Assembly: GCF_019710475.1 (NCBI RefSeq)
Contig: NZ_JAJFAX010000016.1
Location: 1 to 64,000, forward strand
Source of the DNA: Glycomyces sp. TRM65418
GTDB taxonomy: Bacteria > Actinomycetota > Actinomycetes > Mycobacteriales > Micromonosporaceae
Direction: 5' to 3'
DNA length: 64,000 nt
Below are positions 44,694 to 53,734 of this stretch, piece by piece. A model generated the notes under the pieces. That model ran no database searches. It had not been told where the DNA came from and was given only the letters and a program-made list of their open reading frames with translations. Each line of letters opens with the position of its first letter. The first letter of the stretch is position 1. Position numbers and translations under genes: made by a program.

Positions 44694-44801
44694 AGCGCCA
44701 CCCTACTCAAGCGCCCCCCGCCGGACACGCCATCGCCTCGCGGCGAGGTGGGCACGCGCGTGCCGGGAGGCCATACCGGCGCCGCCTGAAGCGGTCCCCG
44801 G

Positions 44802-45719
44802 TCAGGCCTCGGTGCGGCGGTGCCGCCGTTCCACATCGGCGGCCACCCGCCGGAACGCGTCCAGGACGCGCTTGACCGCCAGCCGTTCGGCCCGGTCCGG
44901 CCGCAGGATCGCGGTGATGTGCCGTCGCGTGGGGATGTCGGCGATCTCGCGCAGGACGAGACCGGTCCCCGTCGGGGTGGTGAACCGGGGGAGCACGGCG
45001 ATGCGGCGGCTCCCGGCCACGAGCGACTCCACGAGCCGGTTGTCGCGGATCCGCTGGGACACCCGCAGCGCGGTCCCGGTCGCCCGCTCGATCGACTCGA
45101 GCACGGAGTCGAACGGGTAGCCCTTGGGCACGCCGATCCACTCCCAGTCGACGAGGTCGTCGGTGCGGACGGTCGCCCGCGCGGCGAGCGGATGGTCCGC
45201 GGCCATCGCCACGTCGAGCGGCTCGCGCGCCAGCGGCGCGACCGTGAGCGAGGCCGCGCCCGCCGGGCGCACACCGGTGAAACTGTGCGCGATCACGATG
45301 TCGCTGTCGGCCGCCAGCGCGGCGAACTCCGCCTCGGCAAGGTCGATGTCACTGCACCGCAGCTCGATCGCGCTGCCCTCGATGTCCCGCATCACCGCCG
45401 CGAGCATGAACGTCGCCGCACTCGGGAGGGCCGCGACGGTGACGGTCCCGGACGGTTCCCCGAGGAACGAGTCCCAGCGGGCCCGCACCTGTTCGAGCGC
45501 GGTGGCCACCGTCGAACCGCCCTCGGCCAGCACCCGGCCCGCCTCGGTCAAGCGCAGCCCGCGGCCCGACGGCTCCGCCAGCGCCATGCCGAACTCGCGC
45601 TGCGCGGCCTTGAGCTGCTGCGAGACCGCCGACGGCGTCCGATGCGTGGCGCGCGCCACCTCGGTGACACTGCCGCGGAGGGCCAACTCGCGAAGCAACT
45701 CCAGGTGGCGTACGTCCAT
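44802..45719 (-). CDS. LysR-family transcriptional regulator
   Basis: 305 residues. The winged helix is HLELLRELALRGSVTEVARA, then THRTPSAVSQQLKAAQREFG, and a full effector domain follows. The 17-bp dyad 45718-45734 overlaps its start codon, a good sign for autoregulation. The EamA exporter gene lies on the other side of the dyad and should be its target. Confidence 0.9.
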   Translation of the reverse strand: MDVRHLELLRELALRGSVTEVARATHRTPSAVSQQLKAAQREFGMALAEPSGRGLRLTEAGRVLAEGGSTVATALEQVRARWDSFLGEPSGTVTVAALPSAATFMLAAVMRDIEGSAIELRCSDIDLAEAEFAALAADSDIVIAHSFTGVRPAGAASLTVAPLAREPLDVAMAADHPLAARATVRTDDLVDWEWIGVPKGYPFDSVLESIERATGTALRVSQRIRDNRLVESLVAGSRRIAVLPRFTTPTGTGLVLREIADIPTRRHITAILRPDRAERLAVKRVLDAFRRVAADVERRHRRTEA

Positions 45720-45734
45720 GTAGCAATGCTACAT
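45718..45734. promoter_or_regulatory. Operator of the LysR/EamA pair
   Basis: ATGTAGCAATGCTACAT is a 17-bp dyad with exact 8-bp arms around one central base. It begins at the LysR start codon and lies 57 nt before the exporter ATG. Confidence 0.75.
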
Positions 45735-45790
45735 AATAGGTTAAGCAAGTTTCATTTGTGCTTTACAGTCATGGCGTTCATGATGGGCCC

Positions 45791-46744
45791 ATGCCTGTTC
45801 GCCACGTCCTCCTCGCGATCGCCGTCGCCGTCATGTGGGGGCTCAACTTCATCGCCATCGACGCCTCGCTCCAGCACTTCCCTCCGATGTTCCTCGTGGC
45901 GCTCCGCTTCGCCCTGATCGCCGTGCCGACGGTGCTGCTGGTCAAACGGCCCGACGTGCCGCTGCGCTGGCTGATCGGCTACGGCCTCGGCTTCGGCACC
46001 CTGCAGTTCCTGTTCCTGTACTGGGGCATGGCCGCCGGGATGCCCGCGGGGCTCGCGTCCCTGGTCCTCCAGGCCTCCGGGCCGTTCACCATGCTGCTGG
46101 GCGCCACGTTCCTGCGCGAGCGCGTGAGCGGCGCGCAGCTGCTCGGCGTCCTGGTCGCGGTCGGCGGCCTCGCGGTGGTCGGCTGGCAGCGCGCCGAACA
46201 CGCCAGCGTGATCCCGTTCCTGCTGACGCTCGCCGGCGCCCTCGGCTGGGCGATCGGCAACATCAGCAACCGGCAGGCGCGAGCGGCGAACCCGCTGCAT
46301 CTGACCCTGTGGATGTCCGTGGTCCCGCCCCTGCCGATGCTGGCGCTCGCATTGGCGTGGGAAGGGCCCTCGCGCATCGCCGATTCGCTGACCGACTACG
46401 GCGAACCGGGCGCCGTCGGGGCCGTGGTCGGCCTGCTCTACACCGTCGTGATCGCCACGGTCCTCGGTTCGGGGCTGTGGACCTGGCTCATGTCGCGCCA
46501 CCCCGCGGGGGTGGTGGCGCCGTTCTCGATGCTGGTGCCCGTGACCGGCATGACCGCCGCGTGGCTGATCCTGGGCGAGACCGTGACGCTCCCCGAAGCC
46601 CTCGGCGGCGTCCTGGTCGTCGGCGGCGTCCTCCTCGGCGGCGTCCGCAGGCGCGTGAAGCCCCTCGACCTCGGTACGCCGCCCCGTCAGGCGGCATCGC
46701 CGGAACCTGCGGCTCTGGCCGAGCCCGCACCGCACCGGCCGTGA
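45791..46744 (+). CDS. EamA/DMT-family exporter
   Basis: 317 residues, ten hydrophobic helices in two EamA repeats, opening with LLAIAVAVMWGLNFIAIDAS. It resembles the O-acetylserine/cysteine or multidrug exporter branch (YdeD-like). ATG 45791 is chosen because the first helix follows at the usual distance; no strong ribosome site is visible. The last 40 residues are a Pro- and Ala-rich tail. Probably activated by the divergent LysR protein. Confidence 0.88.
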   Translation: MPVRHVLLAIAVAVMWGLNFIAIDASLQHFPPMFLVALRFALIAVPTVLLVKRPDVPLRWLIGYGLGFGTLQFLFLYWGMAAGMPAGLASLVLQASGPFTMLLGATFLRERVSGAQLLGVLVAVGGLAVVGWQRAEHASVIPFLLTLAGALGWAIGNISNRQARAANPLHLTLWMSVVPPLPMLALALAWEGPSRIADSLTDYGEPGAVGAVVGLLYTVVIATVLGSGLWTWLMSRHPAGVVAPFSMLVPVTGMTAAWLILGETVTLPEALGGVLVVGGVLLGGVRRRVKPLDLGTPPRQAASPEPAALAEPAPHRP

Positions 46745-46850
46745 CGGCGCCGCACGGCCGGGCCGGATGGCACGCTCTGGGGATCCCGGGCCCCTGCGGC
46801 GACCGTAGAGTCGTCTGCACCGACGCACCACCGAGTGAAGGACGCGACCG

Positions 46851-47459
46851 ATGAGCGAGTACGACGAGACCCCCGAGGAAGCCGGACCCACGCCCGAGGA
46901 CACGGCCGCCGACGACGACGCCGCGGGCACCGTCTCGCACGTCGAAGAGGTCTTCGACCTGGACGGCGACGGTTACGCGGACGCCACCCTCACCGCCGAC
47001 GGCGTCACGTACATCGACTCGGACGGCGACGGCGAGGCCGACGCGGTCGCCGTCGACGACGACGGGGACGGGATCTCCGACGAGGTGCTGATCGACCTCG
47101 ACGGCGACGGCACCTTCGAGACCGCCATCGCCGACACCGACGGCGACGGCGTGGTCGACACCTACGAGTCGGACACCGACGGGGACGGCCTGGTGGACCA
47201 GATCTCCTACGACACCGACGGCGACGGCGTCGTCAACCAGGTCGTCACCGACCTCGACGGCGACGGGCGCGCCGACGTCATCGCGACGGACCACGACGGC
47301 GACGGCCTGGTCGACGAGATCGAGGTCGACTCCGACGGCGACGGGATCGCGGACACCGTCCTGACCGACGCCGACGGCGACGGCTTCCTCGACACCGTCC
47401 ACACCGAGGCCGCCCCCGAGGGCGGCTCCGTCCAGTCCGAGACCGGCCAGGCCATCTGA
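46851..47459 (+). CDS. Acidic protein of tandem 13-residue DGDG repeats
   Basis: 202 residues, no signal peptide or membrane segment, extremely rich in Asp and Gly. After a 37-residue acidic head, one degenerate repeat starts at D38 and ten repeats of exactly 13 residues start at D58, with consensus DGDGxxDxxxxDx. The spacing of Asp recalls calcium-binding thrombospondin type 3 and dockerin-like loops. The 13-residue period could also build a beta-roll. Function unknown. The start has GTGAAGGA upstream, and the gene has its own nested terminator. Confidence 0.8.
   Translation: MSEYDETPEEAGPTPEDTAADDDAAGTVSHVEEVFDLDGDGYADATLTADGVTYIDSDGDGEADAVAVDDDGDGISDEVLIDLDGDGTFETAIADTDGDGVVDTYESDTDGDGLVDQISYDTDGDGVVNQVVTDLDGDGRADVIATDHDGDGLVDEIEVDSDGDGIADTVLTDADGDGFLDTVHTEAAPEGGSVQSETGQAI
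46962..47411 (+). repeat. Tandem 39-nt coding repeats
   Basis: Each unit encodes DGDG plus nine residues. Ten in-phase copies lie at 47022-47411 and one variant with a longer spacer starts at 46962. The DNA units have diverged at third positions, so the array is old and kept at protein level. Confidence 0.85.
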
Positions 47460-47493
47460 GCATCGCTCCGCCCGCGTCGCGGTGCGGCGCGAG

Positions 47494-47559
47494 CGCCTTG
47501 CGGCGAAGGCCCGGCGCCCGGACGCTCCTCCGGGCGCCGGGCCCTTGGCGCGCAAGGCG
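47494..47559 (+). terminator. Nested terminator of the DGDG-repeat gene
   Basis: Outer arms CGCCTTGCG (47494-47502, 47551-47559) enclose an inner exact 14-bp stem (47508-47521, 47530-47543). Confidence 0.75.
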
Positions 47560-47658
47560 AAGCCCGCCCTCCCGGCGCTCGACGCCCGGCCGCGGCGGGG
47601 GCGTCCGGTCGGCGCGGCGTTCGAATAGGATTGGCCCACCACTGGCAGGAGGGCGGGC

Positions 47659-48678
47659 ATGGCGACATCGCGAGGGGCGCGCCAGTTGACGATCAAAGAG
47701 GTCGCGCGACGCGCCGGAGTGAGCCCGATGACCGTCTCCCGCACACTCGCCGGGGGCAGGAACGTCCGGCCCGATCTGCAAGAGCGCGTCATGACGGCCG
47801 TCCGCGAACTCGGCTACTACCGCAACGAGAACGCTCGCAGCCTCCGCCCCGGGCAGCCCAGCGGGCTCATCGGGGTCGCGATCACGAACCTCGCGAACCC
47901 CTACTACGGCAACTTCGCGCTCGGCGTCGAGGAGGTCGCCGCCGAGCACGGCCGGCGGATCCTCCTCGGCAACACGGGTGAGGACGACGCGCGCGAACGG
48001 CAGCTCGTCAGCGACTTCATCGGACGCCAGGTCGACGGGCTCATCCTCGTGCCGACCAGCGGCGACGCCGAGCACCTGCGGCCCGAGCGCCTCGGCGACG
48101 TCCCGCTCGTGCTCGCCTCCCGCCGCGTGCCCGGCCTGGACGTCGACACGGTGCTGCTCGACGACGTGGGCGGCGCCTACCGCGGCACAATCTCGCTGCT
48201 CGACGCCGGGCACACCCGCATCGGGTTCCTCGGGAACCGCAGCTCGGTGTTCACCGGCGAACGCCGCTACCGCGGCTACGAGCAGGCGATGAACGAGCGC
48301 GGGGCGCCGATCGATCCCGCGATCGTCGCCCGGGACCAGCAGGACGTGACCGCGGCCAGCCGCGCCGCCAAGGCGATGCTCGACCTCGACGAGCCGCCGA
48401 CGGCGATCTTCAGCGCCAACAACCGCAACACCATCGGCGCCCTGCGCGAGATCGGGCGGCGGATCCGCGACGACCTCCCCGGGCCCCGCCCCGCGATCGT
48501 GAGCTTCGACGACTTCGAGCTCTCCGAGCTCATGCCGGTGCCGGTCACCGTCATCGACCACGACGCGCGGCTGCTCGGACGCGAGGCGGCGACCCTCCTG
48601 TTCGCGCGCCTCGACGGGGGCGACGAGACCGCCGCGCCCACCACGGTCGAATTGCCCGTCACCATCGAACATCCCTGA
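47659..48678 (+). CDS. LacI-family repressor of the sugar operon
   Basis: 339 residues from ATG with AGGAGG upstream. The DNA-binding head is LTIKEVARRAGVSPMTVSRT and the hinge LAGGRNVRPDLQERV. The effector domain follows (GLIGVAITNLANPYYGNFAL). A perfect 18-bp palindrome of LacI type lies 42 nt after its stop codon, overlapping the promoter of the kinase-transporter operon, which makes it the obvious local repressor. Confidence 0.9.
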   Translation: MATSRGARQLTIKEVARRAGVSPMTVSRTLAGGRNVRPDLQERVMTAVRELGYYRNENARSLRPGQPSGLIGVAITNLANPYYGNFALGVEEVAAEHGRRILLGNTGEDDARERQLVSDFIGRQVDGLILVPTSGDAEHLRPERLGDVPLVLASRRVPGLDVDTVLLDDVGGAYRGTISLLDAGHTRIGFLGNRSSVFTGERRYRGYEQAMNERGAPIDPAIVARDQQDVTAASRAAKAMLDLDEPPTAIFSANNRNTIGALREIGRRIRDDLPGPRPAIVSFDDFELSELMPVPVTVIDHDARLLGREAATLLFARLDGGDETAAPTTVELPVTIEHP

Positions 48679-48701
48679 TATCTTGCCTCTGACCAGGGGA
48701 G

Positions 48702-48730
48702 TTGCCAGTCTCGACAGTTGTTGGTAACGT
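48702..48730 (+). promoter_or_regulatory. Promoter of the sugar operon
   Basis: TTGCCA at 48702-48707, 17-nt spacer, TAACGT at 48725-48730. The -10 lies inside the operator palindrome. Confidence 0.6.
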
Positions 48731-48737
48731 TACCAAC
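48720..48737. promoter_or_regulatory. Perfect LacI-type operator
   Basis: GTTGGTAACGTTACCAAC is an 18-bp exact palindrome centred on CG, the best operator in the window. It covers the -10 and lies 53 nt upstream of the ROK-kinase start. Confidence 0.85.
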
Positions 48738-48790
48738 CTCAAGCTCACCACCACGGTCTCGCGGCCCACGCACGAGGAAGGAGACGAGCG

Positions 48791-49672
48791 GTGGAACTCT
48801 GCATCGACTTCGGCGGCTCCGCGATCAAGCTCGGCGTCCTCGATCGTGGCGCGCCCCTCCGCACCGCCGCGATCCCCGTCGGCGAGGGCGACCTCGAGGC
48901 GACGCGGGACGCGGCGGCCGCGCTGGTCGCCGACTGCTCGCCGACCGCCGCCGGGATCGCGGTCCCCGGCGTCGTGGACCGCGCCGCCGGCCGGCTCGTG
49001 AAGGCGCACGACAAGCACCCCCGCCTCGGCGGCCTCGACCTCATCGCCTGGGCCGAGACCGCCTTCGGACTCCCGGCCGTGGTCGAGAACGACGCCCGCG
49101 CCGCGCTCGTCGGCGAGATCACCACCGGCTCGGCCGCCGGAGCCCGGGACGCCGTCCTCATGACCCTCGGCACCGGGATCGGCACCGCCGCCGCCATGGA
49201 CGGCACCGTCCTCAGAGGAGCCCACGACCACGCGGGCATCCTCGGCGGCCACCTCACCGTCGACCTCGACGCCGCGACCTGCAACTGCGGCAACGTCGGC
49301 TGCGCCGAATCGATCGCCGGAGCCTGGGCCCTCCGACGCGACCTCGCCGCCCGCGGCGACGCGGTCACCGACGTCGAAGCGCTGTTCGCCGCCGCCGCAG
49401 TAGGCGACGAAGCCGCCCTCGCCCTCCGCGACCGCGCCATCCGCGCCTGGGGCGCCACCGCCGTGTCCCTGTGCCACGCCTACGACCCGGAGGTCGTCAT
49501 CCTCTCCGGCGGCGTCATGCGCGCCGGCCGCGCCGTCGCCGAACCCGTCGAAGCGCACGTCCGGAAGCACCTCTGGACCAGCTCGCACCGGCCCGCCTTC
49601 GTCATCCCCGACCGACCCGACCTCTCGGTGCTGCGCGGACTCGCCGTCCTCGCCGCCGAACACCACCGCTGA
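48791..49672 (+). CDS. ROK-family sugar kinase
   Basis: 293 residues from GTG with AAGGAG upstream. ATP-binding CIDFGGSAIKLGVL at the N terminus, sugar-binding and catalytic VENDARAALVGE, phosphate loop TLGTGIGTA, and zinc motif CNCGNVGCAES. It phosphorylates an imported hexose, probably mannose or glucose, at O6 in the cytoplasm. First gene of an eight-gene operon. The next gene encodes a mannose-6-phosphate isomerase-like enzyme, so mannose is the best guess. Confidence 0.88.
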   Translation: MELCIDFGGSAIKLGVLDRGAPLRTAAIPVGEGDLEATRDAAAALVADCSPTAAGIAVPGVVDRAAGRLVKAHDKHPRLGGLDLIAWAETAFGLPAVVENDARAALVGEITTGSAAGARDAVLMTLGTGIGTAAAMDGTVLRGAHDHAGILGGHLTVDLDAATCNCGNVGCAESIAGAWALRRDLAARGDAVTDVEALFAAAAVGDEAALALRDRAIRAWGATAVSLCHAYDPEVVILSGGVMRAGRAVAEPVEAHVRKHLWTSSHRPAFVIPDRPDLSVLRGLAVLAAEHHR

Positions 49673-49682
49673 AGGAGCGACC

Positions 49683-51512
49683 TTGACCACCGCCAGTCCG
49701 TCCCCCGCCGGTCCGACCGGAAGCTACGTCAAGCAGCCGACCGTGCCGCTGCCGGCGGAGGCCCGCGTGCTCCACGGTGCTCCGGCCTGGGCCGAGGCCG
49801 CGGCGCTCGCGACCGAGCGGGCCGCCGGGCGCGCACCGCTGCTCGTCGTCGACGCCTACCCCGGTGCGGACCTCCCGCGCATCGGGGAGGCGATCGCCGC
49901 CGCGCTCCCGCAGTGGCGGCTGGTCGACGTCGAGGACGCCGCCGCCCTCCCGATCGAGCAGATCGACGCCCGCATCGCCGACAACCTCACCGACGACCGC
50001 GTCTTCGGCGTCCTCTCGCACGCCACCGTGGACGCCTTCTACGACGCCGAACGCCTCGACAAGCTCGCCGTCGAAGTGGACGGCGACGACGGGCCCGTCG
50101 TCCTCCTCGGCTGGGGCGCCGACCTCATCGCCCGCCGCACCGGCGCCCCGTACGCGCTCGTCCTCGCGGACATGGCCCGCTGGGAGATCCAGCAGCGCCA
50201 GCGCGCCGGGGCCGCGAACTGGCGGGCCCGGAACCCGGGGGAGGACCAGCTGCGCAAGTACAAGCGAGGGTTCTTCGTGGAATGGCGCGTGGCCGACCGC
50301 CACAAGCGCACCCTGTTCGACCGGGTCGACTTCCTGCTCGACGCCAACGCGATCGGCGCCGCCGAGCCGACCTCCCGCGAGGCCGGCATGATCACCGGCG
50401 AGGCCTTCCGCACCGCGATCGCGAACGCCGCGCGCCGTCCGTTCCGCGTCGTGCCCTTCTTCGACCCCGGTTCGTGGGGCGGCCAGTGGATGAAGCGCCG
50501 GTTCGGCCTCGACCCGGCGAAGCCGAACTACGCGTGGTGCTTCGACTGCGTCCCGGAGGAGAACTCGCTGCTCCTCGAAGACGCCGAGGGCGCCGTCGTC
50601 GAGATCCCCTCCCTGGACCTGGTGTTCACGCAGCCGAAGGCGCTGCTGGGGGAGCGGACCTACGCGCGCTTCGGCGCCGAGTTCCCGATCCGGTTCGACT
50701 TCCTCGACACCATGGAGGGCGGCAACCTCTCCCTCCAGGTGCACCCGCTCACCGACTACATCCAGCAGACGTTCGGCATGCACTACACGCAGGACGAGTC
50801 GTACTACATGCTCGACGCCGGGGACGACGCCCGCGTCTACCTCGGGTTCAAGGACGGCGTCGACAAGGACGCGATGATGGAGGACCTGCGCGCCGCGCAG
50901 ACCGGCGAGCGCCCCTTCGAGGCCGAGAAGTACGTGAACACCTTCCCCGCCAAGAAACACGACCACTTCCTCATCCCGGCCGGCACCGTCCACAGCTCCG
51001 GCGCGAACTCGATGGTCCTCGAGATCTCCGCGACCCCGTTCATCTTCACCTTCAAGCTCTGGGACTGGGGGCGCCTCGGCCTCGACGGCATCCCCCGCCC
51101 CGTCCACCTGGACCACGGCGAACGGAACCTCGTGTGGAGCCGGGACGCGGGCTGGACCGAGGAGCAGCTCGTCAACCGGGTCGAGGTCGTGTCCGCCGAC
51201 GGCGACGTCGTGGAGGAACGCACCGGGCTGCACGAACTCGAGTTCATCGAGGTCCGCCGCCACTGGTTCGCCGAGGAGGCCGCCCACGACACCGAGGGCA
51301 CCGTGAACGTGCTCAACCTCGTGGAAGGCGACGAGGTCGAGGTCGTCAGCCCCACCGGCGCGTTCGACCCGTACGAGATCCACTACGCCGAGACGTTCAT
51401 CGTGCCGGCGGCGGTCGGCCCCTACGTCGTCCGCCGCACCGCCCGCTCGCGCAGTGAGCGCTTCGCGACCGTCAAGGCCTCCGTCCGCGGCACTCGCGTC
51501 GGCGAGGCCTGA
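49683..51512 (+). CDS. Mannose-6-phosphate isomerase-like fusion (N-terminal nucleoside/uridine-kinase-like domain)
   Basis: 609 residues. TTG at 49683 is the start: AAGGAG ends 5 nt before it and the ROK stop is 11 nt upstream. The N-terminal 250 residues form a P-loop-like alpha/beta domain with PLLVVDAYPGAD, but without a clear Walker A, perhaps a degenerate kinase. Residues about 300-600 are a class I phosphomannose isomerase cupin. Zinc ligands are probably in LSLQVHPLTDY (Gln, His), DESYYML (Glu) and HDHFLIPAGTVHSSG (His). Expected reaction: mannose 6-phosphate to fructose 6-phosphate. The enzyme is about 200 residues longer than ordinary ManA because of the N-terminal domain. Confidence 0.8.
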   Translation: MTTASPSPAGPTGSYVKQPTVPLPAEARVLHGAPAWAEAAALATERAAGRAPLLVVDAYPGADLPRIGEAIAAALPQWRLVDVEDAAALPIEQIDARIADNLTDDRVFGVLSHATVDAFYDAERLDKLAVEVDGDDGPVVLLGWGADLIARRTGAPYALVLADMARWEIQQRQRAGAANWRARNPGEDQLRKYKRGFFVEWRVADRHKRTLFDRVDFLLDANAIGAAEPTSREAGMITGEAFRTAIANAARRPFRVVPFFDPGSWGGQWMKRRFGLDPAKPNYAWCFDCVPEENSLLLEDAEGAVVEIPSLDLVFTQPKALLGERTYARFGAEFPIRFDFLDTMEGGNLSLQVHPLTDYIQQTFGMHYTQDESYYMLDAGDDARVYLGFKDGVDKDAMMEDLRAAQTGERPFEAEKYVNTFPAKKHDHFLIPAGTVHSSGANSMVLEISATPFIFTFKLWDWGRLGLDGIPRPVHLDHGERNLVWSRDAGWTEEQLVNRVEVVSADGDVVEERTGLHELEFIEVRRHWFAEEAAHDTEGTVNVLNLVEGDEVEVVSPTGAFDPYEIHYAETFIVPAAVGPYVVRRTARSRSERFATVKASVRGTRVGEA

Positions 51513-51569
51513 CACCGACTTCGGGCGGCCCCTCGTCGCCCCGAACCGACAAGAACAAAGGAGTTCCCA

Positions 51570-52826
51570 ATGCGAACCAGGAAGATCCCCCTCGCCGTCG
51601 CCCTCGCCGCCGGGCTGGTGCTCACCGCCTGCGGCGGAGGCGGCGAGGACGACGGCGCGACCACCGGCACGCTCGACTTCTACACGAACAAGGCCGCGTG
51701 GGAGCCCGACTTCGACGAGCTCAACGCGACCAGCGAATCCGACGCCGACATCACGCTGAACACGACCGGCTACTCCGACGCCGACCAGTACGACGCGTTC
51801 ATCAAGCAGTCCTTCCGCACGGACAAGAGCCCCGGGCTCTTCACCTGGCAGACCGGCCCCTCGCTCGCCGAACTCGTCGACGAGGGCCTCGTCGCGGAGA
51901 CCACCGACATCTGGACCGAGGCCGTGGACGAGGGCTGGGTCGCCGCCGACATGCGCGAGGCCTACACCTTCGACGGCAAGCAGTACTGCGTCCCGATGAA
52001 CATCGCCTACTGGGTGATGTACTACAACAAGCACGTCTTCGAAGAGCAGGGCCTCGAAGAGCCCACCACCTGGGCCGAACTCGACGCGATCGCCGAGCGG
52101 CTCACCGAAGCCGGGATCACGCCCTACTACCAGACCAGCACGCTGTTCACCTTCCCGTGGTTCCAGCAGCTCGTCGCCGGCACCGACCCCGAGCTCTACA
52201 ACGGACTCGCCACCGGCGAGGTGCAGTACACCGACCCGCGGATCGTCGCGATCATGGAGACCTGGCGCGACCAGCAGGAAGCGGGCTGGTTCAGCGACGC
52301 CGGCAGCACGGTCGACCCGGCCGTCGGCCTCAAGCAGGGCGACTTCGCGATGATCAACTTCGGGTCGTTCTTCAACGGCTCGCTCGACGGGGCCGGCATG
52401 GTCTCCGGCGAGGACTACGACATGTTCGTCATCCCCGCGGTGAACCCCGACCTCGCCAAGACCCCGGTCGCCGTCGAATCCGGACCGCTCTGCGTCGCCG
52501 AGAACTCCTCGCAGAAGACGCTCGGCCTGGCCTACTCCGAATGGTGGATGTCGCCCGAGGCGCAGACCGCGTGGAGCGAAGCCCGCGGCGACGTCGCGTT
52601 CAACCCGAAGGCCACCGTCGCCGACCCGATGCTCGAAGAGCTCGGCACGACCGTCTCCGGTGACGACTACGAGCTCTACGACCGGTACTACGAGGCCACG
52701 CCCACGCCGATCCTCACCGTCGCGCTCGAGCAGTTCGGCGCGTTCATCGCCGACCCGGGCGACCCGCTGCCGTACCTGGAGACGATCCAGGCCGAGGCCG
52801 ACGACTACTGGGCAGACCAGGAGTAG
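51570..52826 (+). CDS. Sugar ABC transporter solute-binding lipoprotein
   Basis: 418 residues with a lipobox (LVLTACGGGG, Cys C21) and an extracellular family 1 binding fold. AAAGGAG lies 9 nt upstream of the start. Aromatic residues typical of sugar contacts are frequent (YWVMYYNKHVF, TFPWFQQL). It delivers the glycan to the two permeases encoded next. No ATPase gene is present in the operon. Confidence 0.92.
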   Translation: MRTRKIPLAVALAAGLVLTACGGGGEDDGATTGTLDFYTNKAAWEPDFDELNATSESDADITLNTTGYSDADQYDAFIKQSFRTDKSPGLFTWQTGPSLAELVDEGLVAETTDIWTEAVDEGWVAADMREAYTFDGKQYCVPMNIAYWVMYYNKHVFEEQGLEEPTTWAELDAIAERLTEAGITPYYQTSTLFTFPWFQQLVAGTDPELYNGLATGEVQYTDPRIVAIMETWRDQQEAGWFSDAGSTVDPAVGLKQGDFAMINFGSFFNGSLDGAGMVSGEDYDMFVIPAVNPDLAKTPVAVESGPLCVAENSSQKTLGLAYSEWWMSPEAQTAWSEARGDVAFNPKATVADPMLEELGTTVSGDDYELYDRYYEATPTPILTVALEQFGAFIADPGDPLPYLETIQAEADDYWADQE

Positions 52827-52832
52827 CACCCG

Positions 52833-53732
52833 ATGACGTCCGACAAGACCCCGACGGTGAAGGCCCCCAAGGACCCGTACCGCTGGTCGGCCCTGGGGTT
52901 CATCGCACCGGGCGTCCTCTTCGTGGCGGTGCTGCTGTACCTGCCGCTGCTGTGGACGACCTTCCTCAGCCTCACCGAGTACAACGGCCTGGGCGACCCC
53001 GAATGGGTCGGCGTCGAGAACTACGTCGAGATGTTCGACGACCCGCAGTTCCTCGGCTCCGTGTTCAACACGCTGCTGTGGGTCGTCGGCACCCTCCTCG
53101 TCCCGGTGGGCATCGGGCTCGGGGTCGCCCTGCTCACCTGGAACCTCGCCGGCGGCAGCTGGCTGCGGCTGCCGTTCCTCATCCCGTACGCCCTCTCGGG
53201 CATCGGGGTGGCGGTGATCTGGTCGTTCATCCTCGGCGGCGACGGCGCGCTCGACCAGGCGCTCGCCGCCTTCGGGATCGTCGACACGCCCCGCTGGCTC
53301 GTCGACGCCCCGCTCAACACGGTCGTGATGATCCTCGCGACCGCCTGGCAGGGCGTCGGCGTGAACGCCCTGCTCTTCACGATCGGCCTCCAGTCGATCC
53401 CCAAGGAGCCCCTCGAAGCGGCCCGGATGGACGGCGCGACGGGCCTGCGGCTCTTCCGCAGCATCCTGTGGCCCATGCTGCGCCCGCTCACCGCGGTCGT
53501 CGTCGGGCTCTCGATCGTCGCCAGCCTGAAGACGTTCGACATCGTGCAGGGCATGACCAAGGGCGGGCCGGGCCGCGAATCCGAGACGCTCGCGCTGACG
53601 ATGTACAAGGAGACCTTCGTGAACAGCGAATACGGCCTGGGCTCGGCGATCGCGGTGTTCCTCACGGTCGTGACGCTCGCCGCCGCGATCCTCTACCTGC
53701 GCGAGCAGCTGTCCCGGAAGCACGAGGCCTGA
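52833..53732 (+). CDS. Sugar ABC transporter permease, MalF type
   Basis: 299 residues, six hydrophobic segments, EAA loop PLEAARMDGATGLRLFRSIL. It begins 6 nt after the binding-protein stop codon. Confidence 0.92.
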   Translation: MTSDKTPTVKAPKDPYRWSALGFIAPGVLFVAVLLYLPLLWTTFLSLTEYNGLGDPEWVGVENYVEMFDDPQFLGSVFNTLLWVVGTLLVPVGIGLGVALLTWNLAGGSWLRLPFLIPYALSGIGVAVIWSFILGGDGALDQALAAFGIVDTPRWLVDAPLNTVVMILATAWQGVGVNALLFTIGLQSIPKEPLEAARMDGATGLRLFRSILWPMLRPLTAVVVGLSIVASLKTFDIVQGMTKGGPGRESETLALTMYKETFVNSEYGLGSAIAVFLTVVTLAAAILYLREQLSRKHEA

Positions 53733-53734
53733 CC

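Noticed and set aside
46962..47411. Possible CRISPR or tandem-repeat element
   Set aside because: The 39-nt period is a protein repeat with diverged third positions and no spacers of constant-length repeat/spacer alternation.
46488..47792. Repetitive minus-strand frame over the DGDG-repeat gene
   Set aside because: It is the reverse complement of coding repeats and has no ribosome site or family match.
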